Below the pieces are notes generated by a model that was given only the letters and a program-made list of their open reading frames with translations, made no database searches and was not told the origin of the DNA. Below, one piece after another: positions 34,322-42,381 of a DNA stretch of 64,000 nucleotides. This DNA is from Candidatus Gastranaerophilales bacterium (GTDB lineage Bacteria > Cyanobacteriota > Vampirovibrionia > Gastranaerophilales > Gastranaerophilaceae). The DNA lies in contig CALUPF010000028.1 of NCBI GenBank assembly GCA_944322545.1, positions 111,763-175,762 on the forward strand, in the 5' to 3' direction. A program made the position numbers and the translations under genes. Each line of letters starts with the position of its first letter. Positions within the stretch are counted from its first letter, which is position 1.

Positions 34322-35137
34322 TTATATCGCCATTACAATAATGCCTTTTTTATCGGCAAATTCAATAACCTTTTTCTGGTCAACTATAATTGTTTCGTTA
34401 GCCTCGATAGCAAGGATTTTTGCACCATATCTGTCCATAGTTTTTAATGTGTTTAATCCGATAGCAGGGATATCGAAACGTTTGTCTTGAGTTGGTTTGC
34501 TTACTTTTACGACAGTGATGCCTTTGCCGCCTAATTTACAACCTCTTTCGATACATTTGTCTGTACCTTCGATTGCTTCAACTGCCATAATCATTTTGTT
34601 TTTGATAACAACAGATTGACCTACGTCTAGTTTACCCATTTCTTTTGCTAACCAATAGCCATATTCAACATCTAGAACTTGTTCTTCATCAGGTTCATGT
34701 ACGCCTAAAACACCTGGAGGGGCCATTAGGTTTTTAATGAAAATAGTTTGATCTAAAACTCTTATGCCCATTTGTTCTAATTGGTCAACTAAAATAAGCA
34801 TAACAGCATCATCATTAAGACGTTGTGCTTCTTTCATAAGACGGATAGCTTCCATGTCAAGTTTAGGTCTTCTTAAAAGCAAACCTTTATGAACTTTTCC
34901 TATGAAAGTCAATTGTGTAATTTTTTCGTCAATGAGGGTTTGTTTAATTTTCATTACCTCACCAGGTCCAAAGTTATAAACTTTAGAACAGTATTTTTTT
35001 AGTCTGTTTCTATTATCTGATGATAAAGAAATAGCTACTACTTCAAAACCGTTTTTTTGTGCTGATTCAGCCATTGCAACAGGTAATTCACCGTCTCCTG
35101 CAATCAAGCACTGTCTGTTATCTAAAACAATAGACAC
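34322..35137 (-). CDS. lpxI: UDP-2,3-diacylglucosamine pyrophosphatase LpxI
   Basis: Hydrolyses UDP-2,3-diacylglucosamine to lipid X and UMP, the alternative to LpxH used outside the gamma- and betaproteobacteria. CLIAGDGELPVAMAESAQKN, IGKVHKGLL, VLDQTIFIKNLMAPPGVLG, GYWLAKEMGKLDVGQSVVIKN and AIEGTDKCIERG match the LpxI (DUF1009) family. GTG 35137 is the start, with SD AGGAG 7 bases upstream. First gene of the envelope operon. Confidence 0.95.
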   Translation of the reverse strand: MSIVLDNRQCLIAGDGELPVAMAESAQKNGFEVVAISLSSDNRNRLKKYCSKVYNFGPGEVMKIKQTLIDEKITQLTFIGKVHKGLLLRRPKLDMEAIRLMKEAQRLNDDAVMLILVDQLEQMGIRVLDQTIFIKNLMAPPGVLGVHEPDEEQVLDVEYGYWLAKEMGKLDVGQSVVIKNKMIMAVEAIEGTDKCIERGCKLGGKGITVVKVSKPTQDKRFDIPAIGLNTLKTMDRYGAKILAIEANETIIVDQKKVIEFADKKGIIVMAI

Positions 35138-35170
35138 AACATCTCTCCTGATATTTCTCTTTGTTCCTTA

Positions 35171-35198
35171 ATAATACAATATCCAGTTATTTTTTCAA
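35171..35198 (-). promoter_or_regulatory. lpxI operon promoter, TTGAAA-16-TATTAT
   Basis: Minus strand: TTGAAA at 35198-35193, 16-base spacer, TATTAT at 35176-35171; about 34 bases upstream of GTG 35137. Confidence 0.5.
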
Positions 35199-35227
35199 AT
35201 ATTTTAATATTTTGAATAAGAATATAG

Positions 35228-35233
35228 TATAAT
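35228..35233 (+). promoter_or_regulatory. -10 box of xerC, leaderless geometry
   Basis: TATAAT followed by exactly 6 bases and then ATG 35240, so the first transcribed base should be the A of the start codon. No SD is present. Confidence 0.5.
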
Positions 35234-35239
35234 TAGCAT

Positions 35240-36160
35240 ATGGGATTAAGTGCATTAACAAAAAGTTATTTGAAGAATTTTTTGATTTATCTTGAGGTTG
35301 AGAAAAACTTTTCTAAACACACGATTCGGGCTTACAATTCAGATATTCTAGGTTTTTTAATATGGCTTGATGATACGAAAATTGAGGAAACGAACCACAC
35401 AAAACTGAAAGACTATTTGGTTTTTATTCAAAAATTTAACTATTCGAAAACAACGCTTTCAAGAAAAATTGCTTCAATAAGAACTTTTTACAGATTTTTG
35501 TATAGAGAAAGAATAATTGAATCGAATCCTGCAAATAGTGTTCATGCACCAAAAAGAAACAAAAGTCTTCCTAAATTTCTCTCTAAAGAAGAGATTGAAC
35601 AAATCTTGAATAATATAAAAATTGATACTCCTGCTGGTTTTAGAAATAGAACAATTCTTGAGCTTTTGTATGCTACAGGCATGCGTGTTTCAGAGCTGAG
35701 CAATTTGAATTTTGGGAACTTGAATCTAGATGAGAATGAAATTACCGTTTTGGGCAAAGGAAATAAAGAGCGTATAGTCCTAGTTTCATCTCGTGCAAAA
35801 GATTTTTTGAATAAATACATTAACACTGTAAGATATATGATAGTTGAAGATGGGTTAAAACCTGAGCAAAATGAAGATAGTCCAGTGTTCATAAATAAAA
35901 CAGGATATCGTTTGCAAACCCAATCAATTCGCGCAGCGTTAAATGATATAGTAAAAAAAATAGAGCTGCCTAAAAAAGTTACGCCTCACGTTTTTCGCCA
36001 CAGTTTTGCAACTAAATTGCTGGAAAACGGTGCAGACTTGAGAGTCGTACAAGAGCTTTTAGGTCACGCTTCTATTTCTAACACTCAAATTTATACACAT
36101 GTATCGACAGAAAGACTAAAAGCGGTGTATGATAGTACACATCCAAGAGCCGGAAATTAA
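35240..36160 (+). CDS. xerC: Tyrosine recombinase XerC/XerD
   Basis: Site-specific recombinase that resolves chromosome dimers at dif. An N-terminal SAM-like core-binding domain (residues 1-100) and a catalytic domain with the complete set R149 (TGMRVSEL), K173 (LGKGNKER), H250 and R253 (HVFRHSFAT), H276 (LLGHAS) and Y285 (QIYTHV). 306 residues and no neighbouring phage or integron genes indicate the housekeeping enzyme, not an element integrase. Whether it is XerC or XerD cannot be decided here. Confidence 0.93.
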   Translation: MGLSALTKSYLKNFLIYLEVEKNFSKHTIRAYNSDILGFLIWLDDTKIEETNHTKLKDYLVFIQKFNYSKTTLSRKIASIRTFYRFLYRERIIESNPANSVHAPKRNKSLPKFLSKEEIEQILNNIKIDTPAGFRNRTILELLYATGMRVSELSNLNFGNLNLDENEITVLGKGNKERIVLVSSRAKDFLNKYINTVRYMIVEDGLKPEQNEDSPVFINKTGYRLQTQSIRAALNDIVKKIELPKKVTPHVFRHSFATKLLENGADLRVVQELLGHASISNTQIYTHVSTERLKAVYDSTHPRAGN

Positions 36161-36185
36161 TATCATAAAAGATGGGAGAGAAATT

Positions 36186-37229
36186 ATGTATGACGTTATA
36201 ACTATTGGTAGTGCAACAATTGATTCTTTTGTTGAATCTGATGCAGCGAATGTTGTGTCTGTGAGTACTAAAGAGCATAGCATCGATTTTATGTCATACC
36301 CATATGGAGCGAAGGTCGAAGTTGAAAGTTTTAAAACTGCTGTTGGTGGTGGTGGTTTGAATGCTGCTGCCAATTTTGCACATCTTGGAGCTAAAACGGC
36401 TGCTATTTTTAAAATTGGTGAGGATTTTCAAGGTAGAAACATATTGGATAAAGCTGAAGAAGCTGGTGTTGATACTTCTTTAGTTATCAAAAGTCAAACT
36501 GAAAATTCAGGATCTTCTGTTATTTTGTTAAGTTTTGAAGGAAACAGAACAGTTCTTGCCTATCGTGGTGCTAACGGAACAATTAAAGAAGATGAAATTA
36601 ATTTTGAAGCTATAAAAAATGCAAAATGGCTTTACATTGCGCCATTAAATGGTCAATCAGGTGCGGTTTTAGATAAGTTGTCTCATTTTGCTGAGGAGCA
36701 TAATACAAATGTTGCAATAAACCCAGGTAGTTCTAGCTTGAAAAAAGGTTTAAAATATTTTGAAAAAATATTATCAACAGCCGAAGTTGTAGTAATGAAC
36801 AAAGAAGAGGCTTCATTAGTTACTAAAATTGAAGTAAGACCTGATACAAAAGCTGAGTCTTTCTCTTCTGAAACGATTCACCCTGATGTTAAAGCTATGT
36901 TAGATAAGCTAAAATCAATGGATGCAAAAGTTGTTATTATAACAGACGGTAAACACGGTGTTTACGCATATGATGGAAAACATTACTACAAATGCCCTGA
37001 ATTTCCAGCTAAAGTTGTGAGCACACTAGGGGCTGGTGATGCATTATCTTCTACATTTGTTGCTGCATTAGAGTATACAAGTTGGGACATAGAAAAATCA
37101 CTAATGTTAGCATCAGTGAATGCTGCTTCAATTGTTTCTCATTTTGGAGCACAAGAAGGATTTTTAACATTTGAAGAAATGGAAAAAAGACTAAAAGCTT
37201 CACCAACATTCAGAGTTGAAATGCTTTAA
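36186..37229 (+). CDS. PfkB-family carbohydrate kinase
   Basis: Ribokinase-fold sugar or nucleoside kinase. GGGGLNAAANFAHLGAKTA (PfkB signature 1) near residue 58 and STLGAGDALSSTFVAALE (signature 2, catalytic Asp in GAGD) near residue 280 are clear. The long gap between MNKEEA and the ATP site includes an insertion (TKAESFSSETIHPDV). ATG 36186 has SD GGGAGAG. It follows xerC by 25 bases. The phosphate acceptor cannot be predicted. Confidence 0.88.
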   Translation: MYDVITIGSATIDSFVESDAANVVSVSTKEHSIDFMSYPYGAKVEVESFKTAVGGGGLNAAANFAHLGAKTAAIFKIGEDFQGRNILDKAEEAGVDTSLVIKSQTENSGSSVILLSFEGNRTVLAYRGANGTIKEDEINFEAIKNAKWLYIAPLNGQSGAVLDKLSHFAEEHNTNVAINPGSSSLKKGLKYFEKILSTAEVVVMNKEEASLVTKIEVRPDTKAESFSSETIHPDVKAMLDKLKSMDAKVVIITDGKHGVYAYDGKHYYKCPEFPAKVVSTLGAGDALSSTFVAALEYTSWDIEKSLMLASVNAASIVSHFGAQEGFLTFEEMEKRLKASPTFRVEML

Positions 37230-37232
37230 AAA

Positions 37233-37568
37233 TTATGCATAACCATTAATTTTGTTACCTTGACCTTTGTCAGACTTAGAGTTTGAGCTGTCGGTAATCA
37301 AATCTATCACAAAGTTTGCATTGTCTTTCATTTTGTCAATGTCGTATTTGTGTGGTCTTTTTGTATATTCAACAGCCCAATCGTCAATTTTATTTATAAC
37401 TTTTTTAACATGCTTAGGGCTTGGGCATTTTGCTGCCATAAGCATTTTGGGTTGTGCTTCTAAATCAGGGGCTTTAGATTGTTGATTTTCACTATTATTA
37501 GTATTGTTTTTTAATTTTTGTTGATAATACTGACTTTGAAAAGAATCTGTTAATGTTACATGAGACAT
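37233..37568 (-). CDS. Small hypothetical protein, Gln/Asn/Lys-rich
   Basis: 111 residues, not recognised. The N-terminal half is polar and probably disordered (QYYQQKLKNNTNNSENQQ); a helical segment PSPKHVKKVINKIDDWAVEYTKR follows, then a Ser/Lys-rich tail. No signal peptide or membrane segment. ATG 37568 is chosen over GTG 37592 because AGGTGAAG lies just upstream. The stop codon is 3 bases from the end of the convergent pfkB-type gene. Function unknown. Confidence 0.55.
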   Translation of the reverse strand: MSHVTLTDSFQSQYYQQKLKNNTNNSENQQSKAPDLEAQPKMLMAAKCPSPKHVKKVINKIDDWAVEYTKRPHKYDIDKMKDNANFVIDLITDSSNSKSDKGQGNKINGYA

Positions 37569-37646
37569 AATTTCTTCACCTAAAGTAATCACACTTACTT
37601 ATATAAAGTGAAATTCTTGTGAAAAATTGCCTTTTTATTAAAATTT

Positions 37647-38624
37647 TTAAAATCCGCCGTCTTTTTTATTATTTTGTATATTTCTGATAACGGTTTTTAC
37701 GTTGCTTTCAGCAAAGAAGTTTTTAGGATTTATGAACATTTTAATTCTGTCTGCTTCAATTGATCGCATTTGTTCAGTTATGACAGAACGACCAATAAAC
37801 ACAATTTCATTTGGTTTGTTTGTTTCTTTGCTAGGATATACAGTAGCTTTAGGGCCTTTTGCATCATAGTCTTTGTATGTTACGTGGACGCTTCCTGATG
37901 CCTGGATTATATTTGAAGCTTTATAATATTCTTGACGATTAGACCAAACATTGATTCTTGTTCCATCCATATCAACATCAGAATGTGCTGAGCCTATTGC
38001 ATAAGCAACTTCTTTTACTGCATCATAGATGAATTTATTTGCTGTAATAACGCTGTCTTTTTGTTTTAGTTTGCCGTTTCCTGTTAGTGTTATTTTTTGT
38101 AAGTCACCTTTTTTGTTTAATTCAGCAACAGCAGAATCAGAATATGTTTCTACATCTTTGTAATATATAATTACGCTTCCTTTTGCAGTCAAAACTTTTG
38201 TGTTTGTGTCATATTCTTGTTGGTCTGCAGTGATTATAACAGTAGGTTTTGGGTTTCCATTTTCTGTTACAGTAGTTTGAGTGTTTCCTTCTGCTTTTAA
38301 TTTTTTATTCAAAAGTGACATTTTTAATATGTTAGATTTGATTTCACTAGTTTTAGCTTGTTGAACTTGAACTACATATGGTTGATCATACATAACAGCA
38401 TCTGTTAGCTGTTTTGTTTTAGGGTCAATGAAAACTTCAGCTCTTGGTGCTGTTGCTTTTACATCATCCATTTTGACTCTTACATTGCCTTCGAATTTAG
38501 CTTTGTTTTCTTCCATTTTGAATGTTTGTTTATCAGATTCTATTGAAAGATCAGCTGCTATAGCGAAACCTATAGTGCTTAGACAAATTGCTGCAATTAA
38601 TGTCAAAATCTTAAAATTTTTCAT
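37647..38624 (-). CDS. lptA: LPS-transport periplasmic bridge protein LptA/OstA-like
   Basis: Periplasmic beta-jellyroll protein that carries LPS to the outer membrane. Signal peptide (cleavage after AIA near residue 23), then repeated OstA-type strands: IESDKQTFKMEENKAKFEGN, ADQQEYDTNTKVLTAKGSV, ANKFIYDAVKEVAYAIGSA, SNRQEYYKASNIIQASGSV, and IEADRIKMFINP. At 325 residues it is about twice the length of E. coli LptA, with more jellyroll repeats. SD AAGGGG. It overlaps lptC by 14 bases. Confidence 0.88.
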   Translation of the reverse strand: MKNFKILTLIAAICLSTIGFAIAADLSIESDKQTFKMEENKAKFEGNVRVKMDDVKATAPRAEVFIDPKTKQLTDAVMYDQPYVVQVQQAKTSEIKSNILKMSLLNKKLKAEGNTQTTVTENGNPKPTVIITADQQEYDTNTKVLTAKGSVIIYYKDVETYSDSAVAELNKKGDLQKITLTGNGKLKQKDSVITANKFIYDAVKEVAYAIGSAHSDVDMDGTRINVWSNRQEYYKASNIIQASGSVHVTYKDYDAKGPKATVYPSKETNKPNEIVFIGRSVITEQMRSIEADRIKMFINPKNFFAESNVKTVIRNIQNNKKDGGF

Positions 38625-39192
38625 TAAAATTCCCCTTACTGTAAAGTTCAGTTTTTGAACGACCCTTAATTCTAACGTTAGTCATTTTATTTCCAAGAAC
38701 AGCTTCATTGCTGAATGTTCTTATTTCTCCAGCTCGTTGGATTACAACATTTCCTTGGGCTATGATATCTTTGTCGTTACCTTGCCAAGTGAAACGATCA
38801 GCTTTTACGTTTGTGCCATCTTTATAAATAATAAAAGTGTCTTCATATAAAACCACTTTTTTTGTTGCTTCATCAAAAGTACCCTTAGTTGATTCCATGC
38901 TTAACACAACTTGATCTTTGTCGTAAAAATTGCCAATTATGTTATATAAAATTGCTACTTTATTTTGGTTGTCATAATATCCAGATTCAGCGTACAATTC
39001 CCAATATTTTTTGTCTTCTTTTGTCTCTGTAATTATTAGATTTTCAATATTAAGTTTTTGTTTTTCACCAGCATCACTTAACGCTTCTTTTTTGAAGTTT
39101 TTGGTAATTATGCCTGCTGCTATAAAAGCCCAGACACATCCAATTATAAATATTGCCAATATTGATATATATGCAATTTTACGCTTACTCAT
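38611..39192 (-). CDS. lptC: LPS export protein LptC
   Basis: Bitopic inner-membrane protein passing LPS from LptBFG to LptA. One N-terminal membrane helix (residues 6-25), then a periplasmic domain with LptC-type strands (KKYWELYAESGYYDNQN, ESTKGTFDEATKKV, ADRFTWQGNDKDIIAQGNVVIQ). ATG 39192 is chosen because no SD exists and an extended -10 box ends 7 bases upstream; upstream codons (from 39234) would not be transcribed. 193 residues is typical. lptB and lptFG are not in the window. Confidence 0.87.
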   Translation of the reverse strand: MSKRKIAYISILAIFIIGCVWAFIAAGIITKNFKKEALSDAGEKQKLNIENLIITETKEDKKYWELYAESGYYDNQNKVAILYNIIGNFYDKDQVVLSMESTKGTFDEATKKVVLYEDTFIIYKDGTNVKADRFTWQGNDKDIIAQGNVVIQRAGEIRTFSNEAVLGNKMTNVRIKGRSKTELYSKGNFNEKF

Positions 39193-39199
39193 AGATGTA

Positions 39200-39208
39200 A
39201 TTCTAGCA
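39200..39208 (-). promoter_or_regulatory. Extended -10 promoter of lptC-lptA, leaderless geometry
   Basis: Minus strand TGC-TAGAAT, then 7 bases, then the lptC ATG. Nearly identical layout to the dgt promoter. Confidence 0.55.
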
Positions 39209-39326
39209 TGAATGATAATAAGAGAGTGTAACAAAATATTTCAGTTCTAGAAAAAAACTTTTTTTAGTGACAATTTTTTTTGTTTATGGCGTTATAGATA
39301 AACAGACATATTTAAGGAATGGGAAA

Positions 39327-40871
39327 TTGAATATAAGTTTTAAAGCCGTAACAAAGAAAACAAACATTAGTAACATTCAACCTTCAGAAACAAAACAGAC
39401 AGACGTTATTAAAAAGCATAATTCTTTGGTTCGTTCACCTGAAGTTGATACAGTATCTTTTTCAAAAACTGCTGAGGTGAAGAAAAAAGATTCTGTTCAA
39501 AATGAGCTTATACAAAAAAAATTAAACTATGTAAAAGAAAATAAAATTTTAACTGATGAGGTTTTATACTATTTGCAACCTCAAAAAGGTAAGAATGGCG
39601 CTCCTGAATTTACCAAAATGCAGGCTGAGATTATCGATTCTGCAACAAAAAAAGTTAAGTTGTTTAAAAGTCTTGCAACTGAATTAGGTGTTGTGGCTGC
39701 AGATTATGGGGATGAAATCCACGAACATATGAAAAATGTTTTTGGTGGTAATGATGGATTTGGACAATATATCATTATGAGAAAAAAAGATCCGAAATCT
39801 ATATATGATAAATTAGCTAAAGAATTTAAAAATCATTACATCAAAAATGGCGTGCATGATATTTTTGCGCAAAAGATGTTCCAAAAAAATTATAACCGTC
39901 TTGATGACAGTGAAAAAGAAATGGTTAAATTGTATATAAAGGAAGGCGAAGTTCCTTTAGACAAAAAAGATTATCAGGCTATTAATGATGCATTTAAGCC
40001 AGATACAAAAAATTATTTATCTAAAAAATATTTCAAAAAAGGTTTTGATGATTTATCTAGAGCTGAAAAAACTGAAATGAGAGCTATTTTAGCTAAGAAA
40101 AAACATTCCTCTTCGAAAATTGAGAAAGAAGAAGCTGCTAGTTGGATAAGAGATCTTATTGGGCTTAGACTTGTATTGCCAGAAGGCAATAGGGTCAACA
40201 TGGGCAAAGTTGAAAGATATTTAGATAAAGCTTTGAAAAAAAATCAGCTTCATTTGACAAGAATAAGCAATTATCGTTCTAATTCAGTTCTTCCATATTT
40301 GAATCAAGATACAGCAAGACGTTGGAAAGATACAATTCCTGGTGTTGAATTAGTGACATCTAGTGTTAAAAAAATGAATGGATATACTACAACTCAAATG
40401 AACTTTGAGTATGATGTTCCAGGAAGGGAAGAGCCTGTACTTATTGAGTTTCAAATTCGTTCAAAGGAAATGAATTACATAAATGATGTAGAACACTACA
40501 TATATGATGTTTTGGAAAACAAAGATATAACAAAGGGAATTCCAGAATTGAAACAGTTCTTTGAGGCTTCAGGTTTTGAAAAAGCCGTAAAAGAAGTTTT
40601 TGGTAAGCAAAATATTGATCCAAATTCACCAGAAGCGAAGCTTCCAACAAAAGAACAACGTTATATGGACTACGAACATGCGATGTTTGCATATATTCGT
40701 GACTCTGAAACTCCGACTTATAAATTTGGTAAGATGTTTAAGCCAATTCTTGCCGATTTTGGGTTGGGTGAATATGAAAGTGTTTTAAGTTTTGATGCTT
40801 TGAATGGAATGAATGAAAAAGCTCAAATCATTAAAGCAAAATATGGCAATAAATCAACTACTAAAAAATAA
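39327..40871 (+). CDS. RelA/SpoT-like nucleotidyltransferase protein with large insertion and N-terminal ISFKA motif
   Basis: 514 residues from TTG 39327 (SD AAGGAATGGG); the frame is open to GTG 39267. It starts with NISFKA, resembling the S-F-x-G motif of other proteins here. From residue 152, RKKDPKSIYDK matches the RxKxxxSIxxK ATP-binding motif of (p)ppGpp synthetases. DLIGLRLVLP (D276, R281) matches the metal-Asp strand, NGYTTTQ (Y353) the guanine-stacking NGYxSxH loop with His replaced by Gln, and IEFQIRS (E374) the catalytic-Glu strand. Between the first two motifs are about 110 extra residues. No HD hydrolase, TGS or ACT domain. Could make alarmones or act as a toxin; untested. Confidence 0.72.
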   Translation: MNISFKAVTKKTNISNIQPSETKQTDVIKKHNSLVRSPEVDTVSFSKTAEVKKKDSVQNELIQKKLNYVKENKILTDEVLYYLQPQKGKNGAPEFTKMQAEIIDSATKKVKLFKSLATELGVVAADYGDEIHEHMKNVFGGNDGFGQYIIMRKKDPKSIYDKLAKEFKNHYIKNGVHDIFAQKMFQKNYNRLDDSEKEMVKLYIKEGEVPLDKKDYQAINDAFKPDTKNYLSKKYFKKGFDDLSRAEKTEMRAILAKKKHSSSKIEKEEAASWIRDLIGLRLVLPEGNRVNMGKVERYLDKALKKNQLHLTRISNYRSNSVLPYLNQDTARRWKDTIPGVELVTSSVKKMNGYTTTQMNFEYDVPGREEPVLIEFQIRSKEMNYINDVEHYIYDVLENKDITKGIPELKQFFEASGFEKAVKEVFGKQNIDPNSPEAKLPTKEQRYMDYEHAMFAYIRDSETPTYKFGKMFKPILADFGLGEYESVLSFDALNGMNEKAQIIKAKYGNKSTTKK

Positions 40872-40899
40872 TTAATATAAACAAATAAAGGGAAGGAAT

Positions 40900-41322
40900 A
40901 TGTTATTACAAGCAGTAAATCCACTGGCCACAAAAGTAATTAAAAAAACTAATAAAACAAGTAGCCACATTGTAAATGAAAATCTTACAAAAGCATTTAA
41001 AAACTTATTTGAGGAATTTAAAAAAGTTCCTGAAATAGGTAAGTTTAAAGAAATAAAAGTAAAAATTCATGAACCTCTAAAAGATTGTAGCATCAATGAT
41101 TCTTTTCTTATTTTAAGACCATTAGCTGACAAAAATGATTTTAGAACAAGAGTTTTGTCTTATGGTGCAGTTTCTCCTTTAGATAGTTCAATTACTCGAG
41201 AAATCGGCTATATTAGCGGTAATAAAATTGCAATGGATTCAGCTTTAAAAGACAAAGCAAGAATTAGTGAATTTAAAAGCTTTTTAAAAGAGTCTGAAAA
41301 GTTTTTTGCATACGCTGAATAA
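40900..41322 (+). CDS. Small hypothetical protein downstream of the RelA/SpoT-like gene
   Basis: 140 residues, not recognised. Helical N-terminus (NENLTKAFKNLFEEFKKV), a strand-rich middle (EIKVKIHEPLKD, SFLILRPLADKN) and a charged C-terminal helix (ISEFKSFLKESEKFFAYAE). Soluble, no signal peptide. SD GGGAAGG precedes ATG 40900. It lies 28 bases behind the RelA/SpoT-like gene without an intervening terminator, so the two are probably co-transcribed; a partner, regulator or antidote role is conceivable but unproven. Its stop codon is 6 bases from that of convergent mnmA. Confidence 0.65.
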   Translation: MLLQAVNPLATKVIKKTNKTSSHIVNENLTKAFKNLFEEFKKVPEIGKFKEIKVKIHEPLKDCSINDSFLILRPLADKNDFRTRVLSYGAVSPLDSSITREIGYISGNKIAMDSALKDKARISEFKSFLKESEKFFAYAE

Positions 41323-41328
41323 ATAGTT

Positions 41329-42381
41329 TTATTCAATCCAACCACCACCTATTAGGTGGTGGTCTTTTATGTCATAGAAAACTGCTGCCTGTCCTGATGT
41401 TATGGATGACACAGGCTCGTAAAAATTTATTGATGCTTTGTTTTCTTCAATTTCAATATGAGCTTTTTTCGCATCCATGTTATATCTTATTTTCACTAAT
41501 GCATCGAATGATTTTTCATTAGTTTCGTATTGGAATTTTATATCTTTTATTTTTAAGGAATCTTTGAATAAATCTTGTTTTGTTCCAACATATACAATAT
41601 TTTTTTCAGCATCTAGTTTAACTACGTATAAAGGTTGCTCGTATGCTATGCCTATTCCTTTTCTTTGGCCAATTGTATATTGATAAAAACCATCGTGAGT
41701 TCCTAATTTTTTTTCAGTGTTAATTAGGATAAAATCACCTTTTTTTATGCCGAATTTTTCTGTTATATATTTTTTTGTTGTCATTGGTTTTTCGATAAAA
41801 CAAATATCCTGACTTTCTTTAGATGATTTAGATGGTAGATCATTTTCAATAGCAATTTGTCTTATCTCGTCTTTTGTATAGTCGGAAAGCGGGAATAGAA
41901 TCTTATTTAAATGTTTTTGACCAAGTTCAAAAAGATAGTATTGTTGATCTTTTTTTGAGTCTTTTGCAGGATACAATTTTTTTGTTCCATTATCATCAAC
42001 AATTTTTGCGTAGTGTCCTGATGAAACATAATCACAGTTTAATTCATCTATTGCATAATCAAAAAGTCGTCCCCATTTGATTGTTCTGTTGCATAAAATG
42101 CAAGGATTTGGGGTTTCACCTTTTTTATATGATTCTTCAAAATAGTCTATGACATCTTTTCTAAATTCTTTGCTTAAATCAAGAACGTAATGAGGGATAT
42201 CAATTTTATCAGCAACAGCTTTTGCGTTTTGGACAATTTGTTCAAACTTTGCGTCATCTACCATTTTGCAAGTTATTGAAACAACGTCATAACCTTGTTG
42301 TTTCAGTAAAAAAGCTGTAACACTGCTATCTAGTCCTCCACTTAGGGCAACTGCGATTTTGATTTTGTTTTGTTTATTCAA
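41329..42381 (-). CDS. mnmA: tRNA-specific 2-thiouridylase MnmA
   Basis: Forms 2-thiouridine at wobble position 34 of tRNA-Glu, -Gln and -Lys; the tRNA-Gln(UUG) in this window is a substrate type. ALSGGLDSSVTAFLL (PP-loop), NPCILCNRTIKWG (catalytic Cys), SGHYAKI, KDQQYYLF, SQDICFI (second Cys), HDGFYQYTIGQRKGIG and the C-terminal LIGGGWI are all present. It starts at TTG 42381 behind GAAGGG and overlaps the upstream gene by 8 bases. 350 residues. Confidence 0.96.
   Translation of the reverse strand: MNKQNKIKIAVALSGGLDSSVTAFLLKQQGYDVVSITCKMVDDAKFEQIVQNAKAVADKIDIPHYVLDLSKEFRKDVIDYFEESYKKGETPNPCILCNRTIKWGRLFDYAIDELNCDYVSSGHYAKIVDDNGTKKLYPAKDSKKDQQYYLFELGQKHLNKILFPLSDYTKDEIRQIAIENDLPSKSSKESQDICFIEKPMTTKKYITEKFGIKKGDFILINTEKKLGTHDGFYQYTIGQRKGIGIAYEQPLYVVKLDAEKNIVYVGTKQDLFKDSLKIKDIKFQYETNEKSFDALVKIRYNMDAKKAHIEIEENKASINFYEPVSSITSGQAAVFYDIKDHHLIGGGWIE

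Noticed and set aside
35240..36160. xerC as integrase of a mobile element
   Set aside because: Full-length housekeeping Xer features, no direct repeats, phage, toxin or cassette genes nearby.
41340..41375. Strong palindrome near the end of mnmA as a terminator
   Set aside because: The CCACCACCT/AGGTGGTGG dyad encodes the conserved His-His-Leu-Ile-Gly-Gly-Gly end of MnmA and has no T-run; it is explained by codons.
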